DNA of 64,000 nucleotides, taken from positions 99,111 to 163,110 of the forward strand of contig NZ_LT671675.1 in assembly GCF_900143685.1 (NCBI RefSeq), written 5' to 3'. The notes beneath the pieces are model-generated. The model was not told the DNA's origin. It saw only the letters and a list, made by a program, of their open reading frames with translations, and did no database searches. The DNA is from Parolsenella massiliensis (GTDB lineage Bacteria; Actinomycetota; Coriobacteriia; Coriobacteriales; Atopobiaceae). Below are positions 30,375-36,824 of the stretch, piece after piece (position 1 is the first letter of the stretch; the number at the start of each line of letters is the position of its first letter). Made by a program: the position numbers and the translations under genes.

Positions 30375-30941
30375 ATGAGTGAGAAGAACGGCCGAGTGAG
30401 CCTGAGTGACCGCATCGCGAGTGCGAGCGCCGCGCGCGCGACCGCCGCTCCGAGCAGGGAGGAGATCGAGGCCGCACGCCTCGCCAGCTTCGACATCTCG
30501 GACGCGTTCCACGACCACGCCGAGGAGCTGCACGCCATCGTCGGCCACATCTCTGCCGCGTTGCCAAGCTGGAGCGCCTACATGATGCAGAAGGACCCGA
30601 TTGCGGCGTCGCTTCCCGAGAATTGCGTGATTGACGCCCATGCCTCGATCGAGAACCCCGCCTGCGTCTTCGTTTGGGAGGTGAAGTCCCATAAGGACGG
30701 TGCGCTCGCCAACCTTCCGGACGACAAGTACAACGAGGTCCTGAACGCCACGGCCTGGCTCAAGGACCTGTGGGACGACGAGCCGGTCGCCACGGAGCAG
30801 CAGCTTGCGAAGGCGCTCATCGCACGGATCGTGCTGCTCGACGATGACCTGCGAGAGACGGTTCTCGAACGCGCTGACATCATGGCGCGCGGACTGTCGG
30901 CCACCGTGACGCCGTATCTCAAGATGGACGGGCAAGCGTAG
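30375..30941 (+). CDS. Hypothetical protein of the ClpP/VirD4-like cluster
   Basis: A 188-residue soluble, acidic protein starting 12 nt after the ATPase stop with GGGAGGAACACG upstream. It has a low-complexity N-terminus (SAAPSREEIEAARL-like) and two or three helical segments (FHDHAEELHAIVGHISAALP, EVLNATAWLKDLWDDE). No family is recognised. Tight spacing argues that it functions with the ATPase, perhaps as substrate adaptor; this is inference. Confidence 0.75.
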   Translation: MSEKNGRVSLSDRIASASAARATAAPSREEIEAARLASFDISDAFHDHAEELHAIVGHISAALPSWSAYMMQKDPIAASLPENCVIDAHASIENPACVFVWEVKSHKDGALANLPDDKYNEVLNATAWLKDLWDDEPVATEQQLAKALIARIVLLDDDLRETVLERADIMARGLSATVTPYLKMDGQA

Positions 30942-30955
30942 CCGGCACATCAAGT

Positions 30956-30961
30956 TAGAAT
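30956..30961 (+). promoter_or_regulatory. Possible internal promoter (-10)
   Basis: TAGAAT lies 36 bp ahead of the DUF4365-type gene, in the 55-bp gap after the preceding gene. The -35 is poor. Confidence 0.3.
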
Positions 30962-30996
30962 CTATCCAACCAACAAGCCAACCCAAGGAGCGCCCC

Positions 30997-31638
30997 ATGG
31001 CCCAGGACTTCTTTGACCTTCTCTACAACGGCTACACCGGCGAGTACCAGCTCATGAGCTCGCTGTACCGCAACGGCCTGGACGCGTTGCGCCCGCCGGC
31101 GGACATGGGCATCGACGTGGTTTCGCTCAATCTCAAAGAGCGGCTCGAGAATCCCGGGGTTGCGCCCGAGACGTTCTACTTCCAGGTGAAGACGGCCGTG
31201 ACCGGCGTTCGCGAGGCCAACGGACGTCCCGGCGCCATCTCGACGGTTGAGTTCAAGCTCAAGGAGAGCGAGGTGGAGCTCTTGTCGCGCGGGAGCGACC
31301 GTGCCCTTTTCTGCTACGTCTACAACGGTCTTGCCGACGCGCTCACGGACTCGTTCGAGACGCCGTTCATGTGCTTCTGGCTCGACGGTGAGCGGCTTGC
31401 GCGCGTCAGGCGCTCCGGGGCGTTCTTCCGCAGGGAGGGGGAGTCCAAGCTGATCCTTGCCTGCCAGCTTCGCAAGCCGGCGCACGAGTTTGGTCACTGG
31501 TACGCCGTCGTGGTTGGCGAGGATGGCAAGACGGTCGATGGCGGCTACCTGGGCGTTGTTGGTGGCGAGGGCAATCCCGCCGATGACGGCACCGACCACT
31601 ACAGCGTGGGCGGCTACCTCCGTCACGCGCGGGGATAG
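30997..31638 (+). CDS. DUF4365-like PD-(D/E)XK nuclease-fold protein
   Basis: A 213-residue protein with AAGGAGCGCCCC before the ATG. The N-terminal half fits the DUF4365 nuclease fold: YTGEYQLMSSLYRNGLDA, MGIDVVSLNLKE (Asp of the active site) and TFYFQVKTAV (Q-x-K in place of E-x-K). The rest is beta-rich (ALFCYVYNGLADALTD, PFMCFWLDGERL) and less typical. Members are found in defence and mobile loci. Whether it belongs with the ClpP/VirD4-like genes or is independent depends on the promoter in between. Confidence 0.65.
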   Translation: MAQDFFDLLYNGYTGEYQLMSSLYRNGLDALRPPADMGIDVVSLNLKERLENPGVAPETFYFQVKTAVTGVREANGRPGAISTVEFKLKESEVELLSRGSDRALFCYVYNGLADALTDSFETPFMCFWLDGERLARVRRSGAFFRREGESKLILACQLRKPAHEFGHWYAVVVGEDGKTVDGGYLGVVGGEGNPADDGTDHYSVGGYLRHARG

Positions 31639-31688
31639 GCGTCCGAGCGGCCGCGACGCGCTGATGCGCCGCGGCCGCTATCCGTAAA

Positions 31689-31764
31689 TTTCAGAACCTT
31701 CGCACTTTGCGCACTCCGCCGCCAAAATCGGCGGTGAAATGCACGCAGTGCGAAGGTTCTGAAA
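31689..31764. repeat. Perfect 18-bp inverted repeat (hairpin element C)
   Basis: Arms TTTCAGAACCTTCGCACT (31689-31706) and its exact complement (31747-31764) surround an inner CCGCCG/CGGCGG hairpin. It lies just upstream of the truncated LysR gene. Confidence 0.75.
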
Positions 31765-31869
31765 ATAAGGGAGTTTGAGGCTCCCGCTATTGCTCCGAGA
31801 ATCGCGGCCGTGCCTCGCTACTTCGAGACGCGCGCGATCCACGCGTCGACGTCGCGCTGCGGCGTCACC

Positions 31870-32483
31870 TGCTCACCGAGACGTTCGTTGAGCTTCGGCG
31901 CGAGTACCCCGAGGTGACGTGCGAGCTGTTCACGGGCAACGCCGACGTGGTCGAGGAGCGCCTCGAGCGCGGCCTTCTCGACTTTGCGCTCGTTATCGAG
32001 CCCGTGAACGTCGAGAAGTACGAGTGGCTGCGCATGCCCGAGCGCGATCGCTCCGGCGTGGTCGTGGCGGCGGACAGCGAGTGGGCGGCCCTCGACGCCG
32101 TGACCCCGGAGGACCTTGCGCGCATGCCCCTGCTTACGAGCTCGCGAACCGTGAACCGCATGGTCGACATCGAGGCGTGGTCTGGGGGCAGGCTCACTGC
32201 CTCCGACCTCAACGTGGTGGGACGTTTTGACCTTATCGGCAACGCGTCGCTGATCGTGCGGTCGGGGGCGGCGTGTGCCCTAAGCATCGACCATCTATTC
32301 CATCTCAATGACCCTGGCCTGCGGTTTGTTCCGCTCGAGCCCGAGGTTAGGATAGGCTCGTACGTTATCTGGAAAAAGTATCGTCTGCGCTCCCGCGCGT
32401 GCGAGGAGTACCTCCGCCGCCTTCGCGAGGCGTGCTCGGCTCCGGCCGGCGGGCAGGCGGGCCAGGGAGGAGACGCGCGATGA
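31870..32483 (+). pseudogene. LysR-type regulator lacking its DNA-binding domain
   Basis: The frame shows the effector-binding domain of a LysR regulator: REYPEVTCELFTGNADVVEERLERG, then GLLDFALVIEPV. Homology appears to extend about 15 codons upstream of the first GTG (31914), but the 80-residue winged HTH and linker are missing and replaced by gene-free sequence with hairpin C. No ribosome binding site precedes it. It is a 5'-truncated gene. Its stop overlaps the ATG of the LOG gene, a relic of an intact operon. Confidence 0.75.
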
Positions 32484-33010
32484 ACGTCACTGTGTACCTT
32501 GGGGCAAACGAGGGCAACGACCCAAGCCTTGCCGCGGCCGTTCGCGAGCTGGGCGCGTGGATTGGTGCCAGTGGCAACAGCCTTGTTTACGGAGGCTCGA
32601 GGTCTGGCCTCATGGGAGCGCTCGCCGATGCGGTGCTGGCGGCCGGTGGCGAGGTCACGGGCGTGGAGCCGCAGATGTTCATGGACCGCGAGCTGCAGCA
32701 CGAGGGCCTTACGCGCCTCATCGTCACCGGTGACATTCCCGAGCGTCGCGCGAAGATGATCGAGCTCGGTGACGCATTCGTGGCGTTTCCCGGCGGCACG
32801 GGCACGCTCGAGGAGATTGCCGAGGCCATGTCGATGTCGTGCCTGGGGCGGCTGGACGCGCCCTGCGTGCTGCTCAACTTGGGTGGCTACTATGACGGGC
32901 TCAAGGCCCTCCTCGGCACGATGGTCGAGAAGGGCCTCTCCACGCCCGAGCGTCAGCAGGGCATCCGCTTTGCGGGCAGCGTGGCCGAGCTTGCCAAGCT
33001 GCTTGGCTAG
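32480..33010 (+). CDS. LOG-family (cytokinin-activating-like) phosphoribohydrolase
   Basis: A 176-residue Rossmann protein; the ATG follows GGGAGGAGACGCGCG and overlaps the LysR stop. The signature is PGGTGTLEEI, with an upstream LVYGGSRSGLMG nucleotide-binding segment. LOG proteins cleave the N-glycosidic bond of nucleoside 5'-monophosphates to release a base and ribose-5-phosphate. In bacteria other than plant associates the physiological substrate is usually unknown. Its frequent pairing with a LysR regulator is noted, but here the regulator is broken. Confidence 0.9.
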   Translation: MNVTVYLGANEGNDPSLAAAVRELGAWIGASGNSLVYGGSRSGLMGALADAVLAAGGEVTGVEPQMFMDRELQHEGLTRLIVTGDIPERRAKMIELGDAFVAFPGGTGTLEEIAEAMSMSCLGRLDAPCVLLNLGGYYDGLKALLGTMVEKGLSTPERQQGIRFAGSVAELAKLLG

Positions 33011-33034
33011 CGCGTTGCCCCGCGCCGCCGTCTG

Positions 33035-33763
33035 CTACTGCTTGCGCAGCGTGATGGCGATGGTGTTGAGGTAGCTAAGCGCACCGGACTCGACGGCCGC
33101 GCGGTCACCCGCGGCGTATTCGTTGTCGCAGGCGGTCCAGTCTGCCCAGGCCTCCTGGGTGCAGGCCATCTCGCACATGTCCACGATTTCCACGCCGGGC
33201 GTGGGCTCGATCATCTTGCGCCACCAGCTCATGTCGTGCATGTACTCGAGCTGCTCTGGGGTCCAGGAGGCAAGCAGACATGACGGCAGGCTCTCGTGGC
33301 AATCGTGCTTCATGCCGGGAATGGCCAGGTAGAGCATGCCGCCGGACTTGACGTAGGGAAGAAGCCGCGCACCCAGGTATTTGGGGTCGCGCCCGTAGTA
33401 GTTGTACGAGTCGATGCTCACGACCGCGTCGAAGAACGAGTGGGGAAACGGCAGGCCCTGGGAGGCATCCGCCTTCACGGGATGGAGCGTGGAGTTGGGG
33501 ATGCCGAGGCCGTGGAAGAACGTGCGGTTCTCCTCGGGGTCGCTCCACAGGTCAACGGCGTAGACGTCAAGCCCGTACTCGCGCGCGAGCAGAGCGCTCG
33601 TGATGCCCGTGCCGCTGCCGAGGTCGCAGACGGTCGACCCTTGGGGAATGTTGGCGCCCGCAAGAAGCTCCTCGCAGAGCTTGAGCGGATTAGGCCCCAT
33701 GATTTTGCTGGCTACGATGGACGGGGCAAAGCTGTTCGCCTTGGGAAAAGTGCAGATAGTCAT
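33035..33763 (-). CDS. SAM-dependent methyltransferase
   Basis: A 242-residue class I methyltransferase; the ATG follows AGGAATAACA, and an earlier in-frame start adds 16 non-conserved residues. Motif I is TVCDLGSGTGITSALLA, then VYAVDLWSDPEEN (motif II acidic) and FFDAVVSIDSYNYYG (motif IV). The C-terminal half has several Trp/Cys/Met residues. The substrate is unknown. It is convergent with the LOG gene and separated from prfC by 600 bp. Confidence 0.88.
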   Translation of the reverse strand: MTICTFPKANSFAPSIVASKIMGPNPLKLCEELLAGANIPQGSTVCDLGSGTGITSALLAREYGLDVYAVDLWSDPEENRTFFHGLGIPNSTLHPVKADASQGLPFPHSFFDAVVSIDSYNYYGRDPKYLGARLLPYVKSGGMLYLAIPGMKHDCHESLPSCLLASWTPEQLEYMHDMSWWRKMIEPTPGVEIVDMCEMACTQEAWADWTACDNEYAAGDRAAVESGALSYLNTIAITLRKQ

Positions 33764-34368
33764 TGTTATTCCTGTCATTTGTGAGGTGTGGTGACAAGGA
33801 GGGAACGGCATACGAAGCGTGCCGCGTCAACGCGGCGTTTCGCTCGCTTCTGCGGTTGTGCCGTTCCCTAGAGAACAATGACCAAAAAGGCATCCCCTTG
33901 AATGGCTGGGTTGGGCTTGCGCCCGGTACGAGGCTAGTGTAGCGCCCGCGTCCGCGATGCCTGGCGACGTGGCAAAACGTGACGAAGACGTAAGGGCGCT
34001 GCCTGGCACGCGATCTGCCGAGCACGAGGCCATTATTTTGGTCACAAATGACGTTTGGGAACGAGTGACGGCCGCAATCTCGAAGCGTTGAAGTAGCGGG
34101 AAAAACAAAACGCGTGCTAGATGCGCTGCGGCAAATCGATGAAGTCCGTTAAATTTGGACATGGTCGTTCCCAATCGCAATTTGTGACCATCGAGCGGGC
34201 CCGGTTTTTGGTAGATGGCCCGCAAGGCTTTGGAACGGCTGCCTGCACCCCCAGGCAATGCTGCTCGCCGAGCCGTCCCGAGCCTGATGTCCCGGCGAGC
34301 CAACCCTGCCATAGCCGCTGCTTCTCGCTACAATACGTGGGGCTACAACCACGCAACAAAGGAAGTAC
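33764..34368. other. Gene-free region with hairpin element F and prfC promoter
   Basis: No open frame has a ribosome binding site or domain. It contains the long inverted repeat at 34039-34190 and a TACAAT -10 at 34329-34334 ahead of prfC (39 bp before the ribosome binding site region). Confidence 0.65.
34039..34190. repeat. Long inverted repeat (hairpin element F)
   Basis: Arms at 34039-34064 and 34165-34190 pair over 26 positions with 3 mismatches: TGGTCACAAAT..CG.TTGGGAACGA. A 100-nt interior separates them. Confidence 0.7.
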
Positions 34369-35982
34369 ATGGCATCTCTGGCAGACCAGATCTCCTCGCG
34401 CAGGACGTTCGCGATCATCTCGCACCCTGACGCAGGCAAGACCACCCTCACCGAGAAGCTCCTGCTCTACACCGGCAGCATCCAGACGGCCGGCTCGGTC
34501 AAGGGCAAGAGCAGCTCAAAGCACGCAAAGTCGGACTGGATGGACATCGAGAAGGAGCGAGGCATCTCCGTCACGTCCTCGGTGCTGCAGTTCACCTATG
34601 ACGGCGCGTGCGTCAACATCCTGGACACCCCCGGCCACCAGGACTTCTCCGAGGACACGTACCGCACGCTCATGGCCGCCGACGCCGCCGTCATGGTCAT
34701 CGATGGTGCCAAGGGCGTGGAGGCGCAGACCAAGAAGCTCTTCAAGGTGTGCACGCTGCGCCACATCCCCATCTTCACGTTCGTCAACAAGCTCGACCAC
34801 GACGCGCGCGACCCCTTCGAGCTCATGGAGGAGATCGAGAACGTCCTGGGCATCAACACCTACCCCATGAACTGGCCCATTGGCTCCGGCCGCAACTTCC
34901 GCGGCGTGTTCGACCGCCAGACCCGCCGCGTCATCGCCTTCGAGGGCGACGGTCACGCCAACGCCTCCAAGAAGGTCGCCGAGGTCGAGGCAGAGCTGGG
35001 CGACCCCGCCATGGACGAGCTCATTGGCGAGGAGAACCACAGGAACCTCATGGACGACATCGAGCTGCTTGATGGCGCCGGCGACGAGCTTGACCTTGAC
35101 GCCGTTGCCTGCGGCAAGCTGTCGCCCGCCTTCTTTGGCTCGGCGCTCACGAACTTTGGCGTGGAGCCGTTCCTCAAGGAGTTCCTGCGCCTGGCGCCCA
35201 CGCCGCGCCCCTACACCGACGTCATCTCCGGCGAGCCGGTGGAGCCCACGCGCAAGGACTTCTCGGGCTTCGTGTTCAAGATCCAGGCCAACATGGACAA
35301 GAACCACCGCGACCGCATCGCGTTCGTGCGCATCTGCTCAGGCAAGTTCGAGCGCGGCATGACGGCCTACCACGTGCAGGGCGAGCGCAACCTCAAGCTC
35401 GCGACCGGCACCTCGATGATGGCCGACGACCGCGCCATCGTGGACGAGGCCTACGCGGGCGACATCGTGGGCCTGTTCGACCCTGGCATCTTCTCCATCG
35501 GCGACACGGTGTGCGCGGGCAAGGACCACGTGCGCTTCGCGGGCATCCCCACGTTCGCGCCCGAGCACTTCGCGCGCATCTCGCAGGTGGACACGCTCAA
35601 GCGCAAGCAGTTCGTGAAGGGCATGGAGGAGCTTGCCCAGGAGGGCGCCATCCAGATCTTCCGCGAGCTGGGCGCTGGCATGGAGAGCGTCGTCGTGGGC
35701 GTCGTGGGCGTGCTGCAGTTCGAGGTGCTCGAGCAGCGCCTCAAGAGCGAGTACCACGTTGAGGTGTACCGCCAGCCTCTGCCGTTCTCCGAGATTCGCT
35801 GGATCGAGGGCGACATGGACGAGAAGGACGTTCGCGCGCTGTCGCTCACGAGGGACACGATGCGCGTCGAGGACATGCGCGGCGGCAAGCTGCTGCTGTT
35901 CACGAGCGAGTGGAACCTCAACTTCGCCACCGAGCACAACGAGGGCCTCAAGCTCTCCGAGTTTGGCAACGTGACGTTCTAA
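34369..35982 (+). CDS. prfC: Peptide chain release factor 3
   Basis: The 537-residue translational GTPase has the typical N-terminus RRTFAIISHPDAGKTTLTEKLLLYTG (G1), then the G2/G3 region WMDIEKERGISVTSSVLQF and DTPGHQDFSEDT, and G4 NKLD. RF3 recycles RF1 and RF2 after peptide release. Length is close to E. coli RF3 (529). The ATG is preceded by AAAGGAAGTAC. It is monocistronic and followed by a terminator. Confidence 0.97.
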   Translation: MASLADQISSRRTFAIISHPDAGKTTLTEKLLLYTGSIQTAGSVKGKSSSKHAKSDWMDIEKERGISVTSSVLQFTYDGACVNILDTPGHQDFSEDTYRTLMAADAAVMVIDGAKGVEAQTKKLFKVCTLRHIPIFTFVNKLDHDARDPFELMEEIENVLGINTYPMNWPIGSGRNFRGVFDRQTRRVIAFEGDGHANASKKVAEVEAELGDPAMDELIGEENHRNLMDDIELLDGAGDELDLDAVACGKLSPAFFGSALTNFGVEPFLKEFLRLAPTPRPYTDVISGEPVEPTRKDFSGFVFKIQANMDKNHRDRIAFVRICSGKFERGMTAYHVQGERNLKLATGTSMMADDRAIVDEAYAGDIVGLFDPGIFSIGDTVCAGKDHVRFAGIPTFAPEHFARISQVDTLKRKQFVKGMEELAQEGAIQIFRELGAGMESVVVGVVGVLQFEVLEQRLKSEYHVEVYRQPLPFSEIRWIEGDMDEKDVRALSLTRDTMRVEDMRGGKLLLFTSEWNLNFATEHNEGLKLSEFGNVTF

Positions 35983-35987
35983 CCTGC

Positions 35988-36006
35988 AAAGGGGGCAACC
36001 CCTTTT
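35988..36006 (+). terminator. Rho-independent terminator of prfC
   Basis: AAAGGGG-GCAA-CCCCTTTT, a compact hairpin with U-tract, six bases after the prfC stop. Confidence 0.8.
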
Positions 36007-36014
36007 CCAATTAT

Positions 36015-36048
36015 GCGGGGCCGGGGGCGCAACGTCTCCCGGCCCCGC
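36015..36048. terminator. Second hairpin between convergent prfC and ung
   Basis: Perfect 11-bp arms GCGGGGCCGGG (36015-36025) and CCCGGCCCCGC (36038-36048); probably ends ung transcription on the minus strand. Confidence 0.65.
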
Positions 36049-36056
36049 TGCTGTCT

Positions 36057-36776
36057 CTAGCCCACGTCTGCCCAGTCGATGGGCTTGGCACCTGCTTCTA
36101 CCAGCAGTTTATTGGCGTGCGAGAACGGCCTTGAGCCGATGAACGCCGGGACGTCCCTTGCCGCGCGCGTCGCGGAGAGCGGCGAGGGATGCGTCGAGGC
36201 GAGGCAGAACTTGTTGGAGCCGGGCGCGTCCGTGCCGGTGGCCTCCATGGTGGCGCGCACCATCTTGATGGCGTGGGCGCCCCAGGCCAGAAACATCACG
36301 GGCTGCGGCAGCTCGCAGCAGCGGCGCACCAGGTAGTCCGTGAGCACCTTCCAGCCCAGCTTGGCGTGCGAGTTGGCCTCGTGCTCGCGAACGGTGAGCG
36401 TCGTGTTGAGCAGCAGCACGCCCTGGCGGGCCCAGTTGCTGAGGTCGCCGGTTGTCGGCATGTCGCAGCCCAGGTCTGCGACGAGCTCCTTGTAGACGTT
36501 GCGCAGGCTGGGCGGCAGCTTCTGGTCGCGATGGACCGAGAATGACAGCCCCATGGCCTGGCCGGGACCGTGGTAGGGGTCCTGCCCCAGGATCACGGCG
36601 CGCACATCCTGCGGCGCCGTCCATGCGAGGGCGTTCAGGATGTCATCCTGCGGCGGGTAGATGACCTGCTCGCCTCGCAGGGCATCTACCTCGGCAAGCA
36701 GGCGCTCGCATGTCTCGCGCACCTGTGCCGGCGCGCCCTCGAACCAGGCCTGTACGTTCTCGTTCCCAGCGGTCAT
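36057..36776 (-). CDS. ung: Uracil-DNA glycosylase, family 1
   Basis: A 239-residue base-excision repair enzyme that removes uracil from DNA. The ATG follows GGGAGGCCCC. The catalytic-water motif is VILGQDPYHGPGQAMGLSFSV, and the minor-groove loop is HPSPLSATR. Both are intact. No signal peptide or fusion. It lies between prfC and the surface-protein gene without evident functional linkage. Confidence 0.97.
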   Translation of the reverse strand: MTAGNENVQAWFEGAPAQVRETCERLLAEVDALRGEQVIYPPQDDILNALAWTAPQDVRAVILGQDPYHGPGQAMGLSFSVHRDQKLPPSLRNVYKELVADLGCDMPTTGDLSNWARQGVLLLNTTLTVREHEANSHAKLGWKVLTDYLVRRCCELPQPVMFLAWGAHAIKMVRATMEATGTDAPGSNKFCLASTHPSPLSATRAARDVPAFIGSRPFSHANKLLVEAGAKPIDWADVG

Positions 36777-36824
36777 GGGGCCTCCCAATCTCGAGTGCCG
36801 GGAGACCCCGACGACCACTCGATT

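Noticed and set aside
31818-31890. A minus-strand gene end reading TPQRDVDAWIARVSK
   Set aside because: It is short, without upstream support, and overlaps the LysR remnant whose homology is clear.
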